A DNA stretch of 6,874 bases, taken from NCBI GenBank assembly GCA_946481625.1, contig CAMLOZ010000193.1, forward strand, positions 1-6,874, in the 5' to 3' direction. The notes under the pieces were generated by a model. The model saw only the letters and a list, made by a program, of their open reading frames with translations. It made no database searches and was not told the DNA's origin. The DNA comes from an uncultured Haloferula sp. Lineage in GTDB: Bacteria > Verrucomicrobiota > Verrucomicrobiae > Verrucomicrobiales > Akkermansiaceae. A program made the translations under genes and the position numbers. Shown in pieces: positions 1 through 6,337 of the stretch; position 1 is the stretch's first letter; the number at the start of each line of letters is the position of its first letter.

Positions 1-678
1 GACTGGCATCAGGAAGACTGGCTTGTGCCGACGCTCCTCCACCCGGCAGGTCAGGACGTCAGCGAAGACCGGCCCCTGTTGCTCGTGTGGGGCAATCACG
101 ATGTCCGGGGTAAATGGGCCTTCCGGGTGCCGGAGATGGTCGCGACGCCGGATGGCCGCCCCTTCTACGCCTTCCGTAGTGGTCCGGTCGCCGTGCTCTG
201 CCTCCACACCGGGGAAGACAAGCCGGACAACCACCCGAGCTTCGGCGGTCGTGTGGCCTTCGAGATGCTGCGCCGCGAACAGGCGGAGTGGATCAAGCAG
301 GTGACGGCGCAGCCCGGCTTCCGCGATGCGCCGTACCGGGTGGTCTTCTGTCACATCCCGCTGCGATGGACGAAGGAAGTGGCCGATGCGGGCTACGAGA
401 AAGGTGGCTACGATGCCTTCAGCCGCTTCAGCCGCGAGGCGTGGCACGATGTCCTCGTGGCATGGAAGGCGCAGGTGGTGATCTCGGGGCACACGCACAG
501 CCCGGCATGGATCGAGGCGAATGTGGAGTTCCCCTATGCCCAGCTTGTGGGAGGCGGTCCCCAGCCGGACCGCGCGACGTGGATCGAGGGCAAGGCGGAT
601 GCCGGGGCGCTTTCCTTCGTGATGAAGGATCTGGAGGGCAAGGTGGTGAGAGAGGTCTCGCTGAAGCCGCTGGTGTAG
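1..678 (+). CDS. Calcineurin-like metallophosphoesterase, 3' part
   Basis: The frame is open from the first base and stops with TAG, so 225 C-terminal residues are visible and the start lies outside the window. The metallophosphoesterase signatures are in the right order: GNHD at visible residues 31-34 (bases 91-102), a metal-ligand His in FCHIPLR at residue 118, and GHTH at 163-166 (bases 487-498). The N-terminal DxH and GDxxD motifs that complete the di-metal centre would lie upstream. Enzymes of this family hydrolyse phosphomono- or diesters with two bound metal ions; the substrate cannot be told from this part. No membrane segment is visible and the cellular location is unknown because the N-terminus is missing. 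A possible internal ATG or GTG near base 25 is not the real start, since GNHD would then follow too closely for a complete domain. The gene is convergent with the DUF486 gene, with 4 bp between the stops. Confidence 0.93.
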   Translation, partial: DWHQEDWLVPTLLHPAGQDVSEDRPLLLVWGNHDVRGKWAFRVPEMVATPDGRPFYAFRSGPVAVLCLHTGEDKPDNHPSFGGRVAFEMLRREQAEWIKQVTAQPGFRDAPYRVVFCHIPLRWTKEVADAGYEKGGYDAFSRFSREAWHDVLVAWKAQVVISGHTHSPAWIEANVEFPYAQLVGGGPQPDRATWIEGKADAGALSFVMKDLEGKVVREVSLKPLV

Positions 679-682
679 CACG

Positions 683-1066
683 CTACTCCGCCACTTCCAC
701 CACGACCGGCTTCTTCCCTGGCAACCCGTCGCGCACGATGAAGAACACCGCCCCGGCCATGCACAGCGCGGCGAAGAAGTAGTTCCAGGTCAGCCTTTCC
801 TTCAAATAGAAGATCGCGAAAGGAGCGAAGACCGAGAGCGTGATCACCTCCTGGACGATCTTCAACTGCGCTCCGCTCAGCCCACCGGTGTAACCGATGC
901 GATTCGCCGGCACCTGCAGCAAGTACTCGAAGAGGGCGATGCCCCACGACACCAGCGCCGCGATGATCCACGGCTTTTCCCGCATGTCCTTGAGGTGGGC
1001 ATACCACGCGAAGGTCATGAAGATGTTCGAGAGCGTCAGCAGCGCGATCGTTTTCAGCAAGGTCAC
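683..1066 (-). CDS. DUF486 family (DMT-type) small membrane protein
   Basis: This 127-residue protein matches my memory of the DUF486 (PF04342) family, small four-helix inner-membrane proteins placed near the drug/metabolite transporter superfamily; no substrate is known to me. Four hydrophobic segments are visible at about residues 4-22, 33-51, 71-88 and 95-111. Family-like stretches are SNIFMTFAWYAHLK (13-26), VPANRIGY (52-59) and QLKIVQEVI (67-75). The start codon is GTG, with a GGAG three bases upstream; the next in-frame ATG (residue 17) would cut into the first helix and its conserved motif, so GTG is preferred. The last ten residues form a hydrophilic tail (PGKKPVVVEVAE region). Such proteins may work as homo-oligomers, by analogy with small multidrug-resistance proteins, but that is inference. 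The gene lies 199 bp behind the metzincin gene, across a gap with two hairpins, so it is probably transcribed separately. Confidence 0.88.
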   Translation of the reverse strand: MTLLKTIALLTLSNIFMTFAWYAHLKDMREKPWIIAALVSWGIALFEYLLQVPANRIGYTGGLSGAQLKIVQEVITLSVFAPFAIFYLKERLTWNYFFAALCMAGAVFFIVRDGLPGKKPVVVEVAE

Positions 1067-1141
1067 GCTCTCCGGATAGCGTCGGGCGTTTCCGCGTCAA
1101 GCTGGCCGCTTGGTCGTTGTCTGAAAACTCTGGAAGGCCGG

Positions 1142-1162
1142 GGACCTTTCTCCGAAAGGTCC
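1142..1162. repeat. Perfect 9-bp hairpin, intergenic
   Basis: GGACCTTTC (1142-1150) and GAAAGGTCC (1154-1162) are perfect reverse complements around a 3-base loop TCC. It lies 104 bases past the metzincin stop and 76 bases before the DUF486 start, reading the minus strand. No run of T follows on either strand, so it is not a standard intrinsic terminator. It could be a non-canonical terminator or attenuator, an mRNA stabiliser, or one copy of a dispersed palindrome. Confidence 0.6.
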
Positions 1163-1170
1163 GGCGGGGG

Positions 1171-1184
1171 ACGGTCGAAACCGT
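1171..1184. repeat. Second short hairpin, 5-bp stem
   Basis: ACGGT (1171-1175) and ACCGT (1180-1184) pair around a CGAA loop, 8 bases after the first hairpin, with a possible G-T pair extending the stem. Alone it is weak, and such a stem is not rare in G+C-rich DNA. Its interest is the adjacency to the much better hairpin in the same non-coding gap. Confidence 0.35.
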
Positions 1185-1265
1185 TGGTTAGAAGCCGGGA
1201 TTTGAAGCGGCCCGCCAACAGCCGGACCACTCGGAGAGCGATCCCTGCCATTTCAAGCCTGGCGC

Positions 1266-2504
1266 TCAGGGGCAATCGTGGGAAGCGTTCGAGTGGCAAT
1301 CGCATGCCGTGAAGCCCTCCTCATGGATCTCCCCGGCCTCTTTGTCCGGCTCTGGCTCCGCGGCTGTCATCAGCGGAAGGGGAGCCCCGGCGGGTGGATT
1401 GGTGCTCAGGCGGTAGAAGACACGCGTGCCGGCCGGAGCGGGTGCGGTGTAATTCTGAGTGCTCCCGTTCCCGGTCTGGGTGCTCAACGTATTCCAAGTG
1501 CCGGAAGGATTGGTGGAGCTTTGCACGCGGTAAGTGAAGCCCGAGGTGCTCGGCCAAGAGAAGGCCAAGGGTCCGCTTGCCGGCGTGATCTGAGGAGCTT
1601 CCCACTCGAGCGGCGGCTGCACCTGCCAGCCGATATCGCTCAAGGCGGCGATATCGAGATCGGTGAAGACCTTCATGAAGGGGCCCGCATTGCACATCGA
1701 CGGGTCCATGAGCGCGATCTGCGAATAACCGTGTGCCGTGTTGAAGGAGCCGAACGCCTTGCTGAGGATGTTCAAAGCATTGTCCGGATCGTGGCCGTCC
1801 GGCCCCGTGCACTCCTGGTCATCCCGCCAGTGTCCGGTCCCGCTGAGTGGCACATTGCCTCCGAATACCGCGACCGATCTGGATCCGGTGAACTGCCCGC
1901 TGGAGATCTTGTTTGTCCATGACGGGCAGGTTCCGATGCCGAGCAGATGGCCCAGCTCGTGAAGCGCGATGCTCACGAAGGGAATGGTACCCTCTTCCGC
2001 GAAATCCGTGGAGAAGCTCCAGGTCGCCCCGGTTTCGAACGCGATCGAGCCTCCCCAAGGAGCGAAATCAGTACGCAGCGTGGACGTGCCGGTTGCCCCC
2101 GTCTGCCCCCGCCCGAGTACCCGGAGACCCCACTCCCCGCCACTTGATGAAAAGCCTCCGAAACCTCCTTGTCCCATCGGGCCTCCAAGAGCCCGGCCTC
2201 CGGCATAGACAATGATCGTGTCCGCCGGCACCACGAGGTTCGGAATGCTGACCTCCAACCCGGTGGAGGGATCCTTTGGCTTGGCCGTCCAGGAGCCACC
2301 GCCATCCGTGGCCGCATTGATGGACAGCAACGGATCATGAATCATCGCCTCGAAATAGTCCGCCACCTTGCGCAAGGCTTCCTTCGAACCTGGCTGGTTG
2401 AAGAAACCGTTGGTATCGTAGTCGTAGCGGAGCTCGATCTTGATGGCATGGGCGGGCGCGGCGCAGGCAAGCAGGCCGCCGAGCGCAAGGGCGTGGAGTT
2501 TCAT
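1266..2504 (-). CDS. Secreted metzincin-type zinc metalloprotease
   Basis: This 412-residue protein starts with a clear Sec signal peptide (residues 1-20, MKL...APAHA, cleavage likely after Ala20), so it is exported. The catalytic motif is HELGHLLGIGT at 182-192. The usual third ligand of HExxHxxGxxH is replaced by Thr192; instead GHWRDD supplies His225, the arrangement seen in leishmanolysin-like (M8-type) metzincins. ALMDP (264-268) fits the Met-turn and DLDIAALSDIGW (282-293) the helix that commonly follows. A Gly-rich stretch spans 102-124. Residues 301-372 resemble a beta-sandwich module (YRVQSSTNPSGTW, then VFYRL). The C-terminus is acidic, then CDCHSNASHDCP, with Cys401, Cys403, His404, His409 and Cys411. 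Mature cysteines are 193, 232, 271 and these three. It is expected to cleave proteins outside the cytoplasm; the substrate is unknown. No propeptide cysteine switch is visible. The start is fixed by the signal peptide although no Shine-Dalgarno is evident. Confidence 0.88.
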   Translation of the reverse strand: MKLHALALGGLLACAAPAHAIKIELRYDYDTNGFFNQPGSKEALRKVADYFEAMIHDPLLSINAATDGGGSWTAKPKDPSTGLEVSIPNLVVPADTIIVYAGGRALGGPMGQGGFGGFSSSGGEWGLRVLGRGQTGATGTSTLRTDFAPWGGSIAFETGATWSFSTDFAEEGTIPFVSIALHELGHLLGIGTCPSWTNKISSGQFTGSRSVAVFGGNVPLSGTGHWRDDQECTGPDGHDPDNALNILSKAFGSFNTAHGYSQIALMDPSMCNAGPFMKVFTDLDIAALSDIGWQVQPPLEWEAPQITPASGPLAFSWPSTSGFTYRVQSSTNPSGTWNTLSTQTGNGSTQNYTAPAPAGTRVFYRLSTNPPAGAPLPLMTAAEPEPDKEAGEIHEEGFTACDCHSNASHDCP

Positions 2505-2600
2505 GGGAGGTGCAAGGGTGATGATCCCCTTATTCCAGCCACAAATTTACTATTTAGAAAACTTGAAACTTCAGATTCGCAAAAATTGCAGGGTTGAGGA
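2505..2600 (-). promoter_or_regulatory. AT-rich upstream region of the metzincin gene
   Basis: The 96 bp between the DUF4105 stop and the metzincin start contain an AT-rich island at about 2540-2590 that stands out from the G+C-rich surroundings. On the minus strand a TTGCGA (about 2576-2581) is followed by T/A-rich sequence including TTCTAAATAGTAAATT. One reading pairs TTGCGA with TTCTAA at 17-bp spacing, but neither box is close to consensus. The composition supports a promoter here; the exact boxes are a guess. Confidence 0.4.
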
Positions 2601-3650
2601 TCAGCGGGTTGGGACCCCGATTCGGATTTTTTGTGAAAATTCGGGGTCATCGTGGGCTTCGAGCGCACGGTCGTTCACGTGCCCCCGTTCCCTGAGAACT
2701 TTCAGCGGTACGCTCTTTGCGGCGAAGAGGTTCCGGTCGCGGAACATTTCGTCCAATTTGCCATTCAGCAGCAGCCTCCAGTCGGGCGGAGTCTTTTTCA
2801 CGGCCTCGACCTGCGAGCTGACCGCGGTCGTGCAGTTCGCGGTGATCACGTCGTAGAAGCGTGGTTTCTCACTTAGAGCCCGGATCTGCTGCACATACTC
2901 TATGAACCGTTTGCGCGCGCCGTCCGGCGTTGTTGCCAGCCGGTAGAGATAGGCATCCTCGTCCCTGCGGATATTTGTTCGCACCCGGACGAAATCCCTC
3001 TCGTCGCCGACCAGATAGGTTAGCTCGTAGAGTTTGTAGAGGCCGCCCAAGGCGGTGTAGACCTCGCCCTTTTCCCGCCGTGTCTCGATCGAGAAAGCGA
3101 CGTGGCCCTCGTCGCCGAAGTCGAAGCTGAAGATCGGATGGGCAATCCACTCGGAGCCCCAATAGTTGAGGATCAGGTCGATTGCCTGGAGCTTCGAGAG
3201 ATGCACGGTTCGTGTTTCCCAGCGCTCGGTGAAGCTGCCGTCGAGCGCGTAGTCGAAATTGCGGAAGTTGGTGAAGGTCACGGTATCTCCTTCCACCTTG
3301 GCGTTAGCGCTGCGGGCATACTCCGGAGCCCAATCGCGATCATTGGAAGGCCGCTTGCAAAGCCAAGGGACGATCACGATCGCCATTGCCCCGGCGAAGA
3401 CGAGCCCGCGGCGGGATTTCGTCTTCCCCCGGAAGAGCATGATAGCGGACAGCAACAACCAGAGGATTCCCAGCGCGAGATTTCCCGCTCCCGGAAGAGG
3501 CCCGTCGAAGTACACCGCACCGAAGGTCCATAGCACCATGATCAAGCCAAGGCCGCGCAGGATCCAGCGACCGCAGGTCCTTGTCTTTCCACGTGCGGGC
3601 CGGCCTACGGGGCCGGGGCGATCGCCGGCGGGTGGGGAGGGCGTTTCCAT
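2601..3650 (-). CDS. DUF4105 (Lnb_N-like) membrane-anchored protein
   Basis: From the ATG at 3650 this gives 349 residues: three hydrophobic helices at about 29-48, 56-73 and 82-97, then a large domain probably outside the cytoplasmic membrane. The domain matches DUF4105 proteins as I know them: RPSNDRDW (100-107), RNFDY (130-134), AHPIFSFDF (170-178), ETRREKGE (189-196), DERD (216-219), ANCTT (271-275) and a closing FSQKIRIGVP. His171 and Cys273 are the conserved residues that look catalytic. DUF4105 has been linked to the N-terminal domain of the Lnb lipoprotein N-acyltransferase; whether this single-domain form has such activity is not shown. The frame runs open further upstream, but that part is antisense-like relative to the permease frame, so it is excluded. 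An ATG at 3539 is possible but would remove half of the first helix. The 3650 start overlaps the permease gene by 46 bp. The ending matches the family, so the gene looks intact. Confidence 0.85.
   Translation of the reverse strand: METPSPPAGDRPGPVGRPARGKTRTCGRWILRGLGLIMVLWTFGAVYFDGPLPGAGNLALGILWLLLSAIMLFRGKTKSRRGLVFAGAMAIVIVPWLCKRPSNDRDWAPEYARSANAKVEGDTVTFTNFRNFDYALDGSFTERWETRTVHLSKLQAIDLILNYWGSEWIAHPIFSFDFGDEGHVAFSIETRREKGEVYTALGGLYKLYELTYLVGDERDFVRVRTNIRRDEDAYLYRLATTPDGARKRFIEYVQQIRALSEKPRFYDVITANCTTAVSSQVEAVKKTPPDWRLLLNGKLDEMFRDRNLFAAKSVPLKVLRERGHVNDRALEAHDDPEFSQKIRIGVPTR
2613..2648 (-). repeat. Bulged hairpin at the 3' end of the DUF4105 gene
   Basis: GACCCCGA (2613-2620) pairs with TCGGGGTC (2641-2648). 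Inside, ATTTT (2626-2630) pairs with AAAAT (2636-2640) around a 5-base loop, leaving a one-sided bulge at 2621-2625. It covers codons just before the stop. No T-run follows on the minus strand, so a terminator role is only a possibility. Confidence 0.4.
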
Positions 3651-4558
3651 TGCATCAAGACATTCGCGGCCAAGATCAAGGAGCCTCCGGAGACGAGGGA
3701 AAAGGTCAAGGATTCGTTGGGATAGGGATATCCGACCAATCGGCCGAGCATCACCGGCAGGAACATGACGAATCCCGCGGTGAAGACCGGTTCGATGGTG
3801 TAGATCAGGCCCGCCTCCGTGGCGGAAACCCGGGGCTGCCAGCAGTTCATCAGCCCGTAGGCTCCGACGGAGCAGAGTAACGCCAGAGCGGAGATCAACA
3901 GGAAGGCCGGCCATGAAGCGCCCGCCGCAACCATCGTCGCGGAGGAAGGGGCGAGCAGCCAGCTTGCCGGCAGGAAGAGGATCGTGATCCACGCGCACAT
4001 CGCGAAGGTGACGACCAGCCCGCGGTTTCCCTCGTACTTCGGGTTCTCCAGCGTGAGGATCTGGAAGGTGAAGATGAAGGCGGCCGCGAGCGTGGCGAGT
4101 TCGCCTTCGCCGATCTTGAGGGTGCCCGGTCTCACCCCCGACAGGATCGCCCCGCCCACGAGCACCATTGCCGTTGCCAGCAAGGTGCGGATGGAAGGTG
4201 CGCTGCGGGTCTTCAAGCAGGCGATCAGGGGCAGGATCACACAGTAAGCCTGCGTGAGGAAGGCCGAGGTCGAGGCCTCCGTTTTGGTAAGCCCCCAAGC
4301 TTGGAGAGCCATCCCGAGTCCGCCCCACAACGCCAGCCATGCACCCTGGGCGATCTCCTTGCCCGTCGGTCGCCGGTGCATGAGGAAGGGTGCCATCATC
4401 AAAGCCGCCAAGCCGAAGCGTGCCATCTGCAACCACGCCGCGAGGAATGCCTTTGAAAGGTCCCCCAGTCGTGCCGACTGCTCGAAGTCGAGTGCTTTCA
4501 CGATGGGAAAGCTCAGACCCCACAAGGCGCAGGCAACGATGAGGAAAACGACGGGCAT
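3605..4558 (-). CDS. EamA/DMT family permease
   Basis: From the ATG at 4558 this is a 317-residue protein of the usual length for a ten-helix drug/metabolite transporter with two EamA repeats, at about residues 3-140 and 153-302. The N-terminus PVVFLIVACALWGLSFPIVK is typical of helix 1 of EamA repeats. In the second repeat, CSVGAYGLMNCWQPRVSATEAGLIYTIEPVF (about 229-259) fits the characteristic stretch ending in 'ePvf'. It should sit in the inner membrane and export or exchange a small metabolite; the substrate cannot be read from sequence. The frame is open to an ATG at 4657, but that would add 33 polar, Arg-rich residues ahead of helix 1, so the later ATG is preferred; neither has a good Shine-Dalgarno. 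The tail (RPPHPPAIAPAP) is Pro-rich. The DUF4105 gene starts 46 bp before its stop, which suggests co-transcription. Confidence 0.9.
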   Translation of the reverse strand: MPVVFLIVACALWGLSFPIVKALDFEQSARLGDLSKAFLAAWLQMARFGLAALMMAPFLMHRRPTGKEIAQGAWLALWGGLGMALQAWGLTKTEASTSAFLTQAYCVILPLIACLKTRSAPSIRTLLATAMVLVGGAILSGVRPGTLKIGEGELATLAAAFIFTFQILTLENPKYEGNRGLVVTFAMCAWITILFLPASWLLAPSSATMVAAGASWPAFLLISALALLCSVGAYGLMNCWQPRVSATEAGLIYTIEPVFTAGFVMFLPVMLGRLVGYPYPNESLTFSLVSGGSLILAANVLMQWKRPPHPPAIAPAP

Positions 4559-4677
4559 GGTGGCGCTTGATCGCGAGCCTCTCTCGCCCCTCCGGCGATG
4601 GGAAGTCCGGACATGCAGCGGGTGATCGACCGCGATTTCCGTTTTGACTCGATCCAAACCGCGTCTACCGGTGCGAT
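4559..4677. promoter_or_regulatory. Divergent intergenic region, permease / small membrane protein
   Basis: This 119-bp gap separates two divergent starts and so must hold promoters for both if the chosen starts are right. An 8-bp palindrome GTCCGGAC lies at 4605-4612. A TTGACT at 4644-4649 on the plus strand resembles a -35 box, but no acceptable -10 box follows at 16-18 bp. No riboswitch or extended fold was recognised. Confidence 0.3.
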
Positions 4678-4944
4678 ATGGCTACCACTACCCCTGTAAC
4701 TCGAAATTCGTTCAGCATCCCCTCGCTGATTTCCATCGTCGCGGCCATCGGTGCCTTCATGACCGGTAGCGCGATATTGACCATGGTCCTCGCCGTCGTG
4801 GCGATCCTCTTCGGCATTCTCGGAGTTGTCATCTCGCTTTCGCCCGTGAAGCGGGGCGGCGTCGCGAGCACCTTCGGCATCCTCGCCGGCGGGGTGGGGA
4901 TCATTGCCGCGATCGTGAGGGCCATCATGTGGATGGCGGGTTGA
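4678..4944 (+). CDS. Small hydrophobic membrane protein, unknown function
   Basis: This 88-residue protein begins with about 14 polar residues (MATTTPVTRNSFS), followed by hydrophobic segments at about 15-32, 33-53 and 62-86, so two or three membrane helices. A basic SPVKRGG loop (about 55-61) sits between the second and third. The Ala/Gly/Ile-rich helices with GILGV and GILAGGVGII resemble the look of DUF4190-type small membrane proteins, but I cannot assign the family. The start ATG lies 119 bp from the divergent permease start, with no visible Shine-Dalgarno. The opposite strand is also open here, but its proteins are Met/Pro/Arg-rich and look like shadows; the plus-strand reading has sensible membrane topology. 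The gene ends 21 bp from the convergent GNAT gene. Confidence 0.7.
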   Translation: MATTTPVTRNSFSIPSLISIVAAIGAFMTGSAILTMVLAVVAILFGILGVVISLSPVKRGGVASTFGILAGGVGIIAAIVRAIMWMAG

Positions 4945-4965
4945 GACCGCGCGTTCGCGATCCAT

Positions 4966-5394
4966 TCACAGGGCGGGCGATTCCATCAGGAAATAGAGCC
5001 CTTCGTCCGCCTCACCTTCTCCGATCACGGTCCATCCCTGTCTTCGGTAAAAGGCGAGCGCAGCGGCATTCTCCGCCACGCACTTCAGCCTGAAGGGGCC
5101 CGAATGTCGTCGTGAAAGGTCTTCTAGAAGCGCAGGTCCGACGCCCCGGCCGCGGTGGCCATCGGCAACGAAGAGATGGTGGACGAATTTCTCCGGCTCC
5201 CAGACGGAGATGAATCCGGCGATGACGCCGCCGGGATTTTCCGCCACATGAATGGCCTCGCCTTCGGTCGCGCTTGCGAAGTCTTCCAAGCGGAACGATC
5301 CGGGGTCCTGCCACGTGAAAGTCGTCCTGCGCACCTGCAGGAAGATCTGCGCGAGCGCGGGGTGGTCGGCGGGAGAAGCGGGACGGACTGTCAT
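4966..5394 (-). CDS. GNAT family N-acetyltransferase
   Basis: The 142-residue reading from the ATG at 5394 is a compact single GNAT domain, which transfers acetyl from acetyl-CoA to an amine. Motif A is visible as [19 protein letters not shown] (72-90), with the pyrophosphate-binding RGRGVG at 81-86, and motif B as [14 protein letters not shown] (108-121), the last helix and strand of the fold. The N-terminus [18 protein letters not shown] is a normal GNAT opening. The frame is open upstream to 5691, but that part lies antisense-like inside aguB and would make an implausible 100-residue Arg/Ser-rich extension. The chosen start lies 4 nt behind the aguB stop, so the two genes are very likely co-transcribed and perhaps translationally coupled. 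The substrate is unknown; the position suggests an amine, possibly a polyamine, but nothing in the sequence proves it. Confidence 0.9.
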   Translation of the reverse strand: MTVRPASPADHPALAQIFLQVRRTTFTWQDPGSFRLEDFASATEGEAIHVAENPGGVIAGFISVWEPEKFVHHLFVADGHRGRGVGPALLEDLSRRHSGPFRLKCVAENAAALAFYRRQGWTVIGEGEADEGLYFLMESPAL

Positions 5395-5398
5395 GCGG

Positions 5399-6256
5399 CT
5401 AGCTCCGCCAGCGCTTCGTGAGTTCGCCGTAGGCATCGATCCGGCGGTCGCGGAAGAATGGCCAGATGCGCCGGAAATCCTCCACCGTGCCAAGGTCGAG
5501 GTCGTGATACAGGATCTCTTCCTTGTCCGTGGATGCCTTGGCGACGAGTTCGCCATAGGGATTCGCGACGAAAGAACGACCCCAGAACTCGGTGTTCCCT
5601 TCCGTCCCGGTGCGGTTGACCGCCGCAAGATAACACCCGTTCGCGACCGCGTGGCCGCGTTGCACGGTCTCCCACGCGCAGTGCTGGGCATCGCCGAGCG
5701 TCGGCTTTTCCTCGGGCAGCCATCCGATCGCCGTGGGATAGACCAGCAGCTGCGCGCCGCCCAGCGCCATCAGCCGCGCTGCCTCGGGATACCACTGGTC
5801 CCAGCAGATCAGCACGCCAATCTTGCCGAAGCGGGTGTTCCATACCGGCCAACCGGTGTCGCCTGGAGTAAAGTAGAATTTCTCCTCGAAGGCCGGGTCC
5901 TGCGGGATGTGGCTCTTGCGGTAGAGGCCCATCAGGGAGCCGTCCGCATCGTGGATCGAGGCGGTGTTGTGATAGAGCCCCGCGCCGCGATGCTCGAAAA
6001 GCGAGGACACCAGCACGATCCCCAGCTCCCTCGCGATTTGCCCCAGCCGGTCCGTGACCGGTCCTGGCAATGGGTCCGCGAGATCGAAGAATGCCGGATC
6101 CTCGATCGTGCAGAAATACGGCGTGAGGAAGAGTTCCTGGGTCACTATGATGTTCGCCCCGCCATTTGCGGCCTCGCGGATCAAGGCTTCATGGCGGTCG
6201 AAGGATTCCGCCTTTGTGGCGAAGCCTTTGGACTGGAGCAGGGCGAGGCGCGGCAT
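5399..6256 (-). CDS. aguB: N-carbamoylputrescine amidase
   Basis: This 285-residue carbon-nitrogen hydrolase (nitrilase superfamily) has the usual length and the full catalytic triad: Glu41 in [10 protein letters not shown], Lys114 in [10 protein letters not shown], and Cys151 in [17 protein letters not shown]. Several stretches are diagnostic for the AguB subfamily: [15 protein letters not shown] (125-139), [17 protein letters not shown] (152-168), VYPTAIGW (172-179) and [16 protein letters not shown] (200-215). AguB hydrolyses N-carbamoylputrescine to putrescine, CO2 and ammonia, the last step of the agmatine route in the cytoplasm. Its usual partner, agmatine deiminase (aguA), is not in this window; upstream is a divergent gene. 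The start ATG opens [11 protein letters not shown], close to the expected family N-terminus; no clear Shine-Dalgarno precedes it. The GNAT gene follows after 4 nt. The subfamily is assigned by motif recall, so a related ureidopropionase-like activity is the main alternative. Confidence 0.92.
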   Translation of the reverse strand: MPRLALLQSKGFATKAESFDRHEALIREAANGGANIIVTQELFLTPYFCTIEDPAFFDLADPLPGPVTDRLGQIARELGIVLVSSLFEHRGAGLYHNTASIHDADGSLMGLYRKSHIPQDPAFEEKFYFTPGDTGWPVWNTRFGKIGVLICWDQWYPEAARLMALGGAQLLVYPTAIGWLPEEKPTLGDAQHCAWETVQRGHAVANGCYLAAVNRTGTEGNTEFWGRSFVANPYGELVAKASTDKEEILYHDLDLGTVEDFRRIWPFFRDRRIDAYGELTKRWRS

Positions 6257-6337
6257 GCCGGTAAGGAAAATCAGGAGTCCGCTCCGGGCAAGGCAGGAAG
6301 CAGTGGCACCGTCGCGGAAGCGGCGTATCGTGCCGGA
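6257..6337. promoter_or_regulatory. Divergent intergenic region, aguB / isoaspartyl methyltransferase
   Basis: These 81 bp lie between two divergent starts and should contain both promoters. The only structure seen is a short GGAG/CTCC inverted repeat at 6274-6285. A TATCGT at 6326-6331 is -10-like for the plus strand but too close to the start and without a -35 partner. No operator could be supported. Confidence 0.25.

Noticed and set aside
1063..1305. An 80-residue minus-strand reading filling the gap before the DUF486 gene, with its TGA overlapping the DUF486 GTG.
   Set aside because: The 4-base GTGA overlap looks like coupling, but the protein is Arg/Pro-rich with no motif, spans both hairpins and starts inside the metzincin's coding end. 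Composition fits chance open frame in G+C-rich DNA.
3651..4523. Upstream extension of the DUF4105 reading to make a 640-residue protein.
   Set aside because: The extension lies within the permease gene in another frame and reads as Gly/Arg-rich shadow with no domain; the real family N-terminus is satisfied by the ATG at 3650.
4559..4657. Earlier ATG at 4657 for the permease.
   Set aside because: It adds 33 polar, basic residues before the first helix, unlike EamA proteins, and leaves almost no room for divergent promoters.
4513..4965. Minus-strand readings of 150 and 87 residues opposite the small membrane protein.
   Set aside because: One is Arg/Asp/His-rich and the other Met/Pro/Thr-rich, as expected from antisense of hydrophobic codons; neither shows a motif, and the plus-strand frame gives coherent membrane helices.
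5395..5691. Upstream extension of the GNAT protein to 241 residues.
   Set aside because: The added part lies inside aguB in another frame and is Arg/Ser-rich without motifs; the ATG at 5394 gives a normal GNAT N-terminus.
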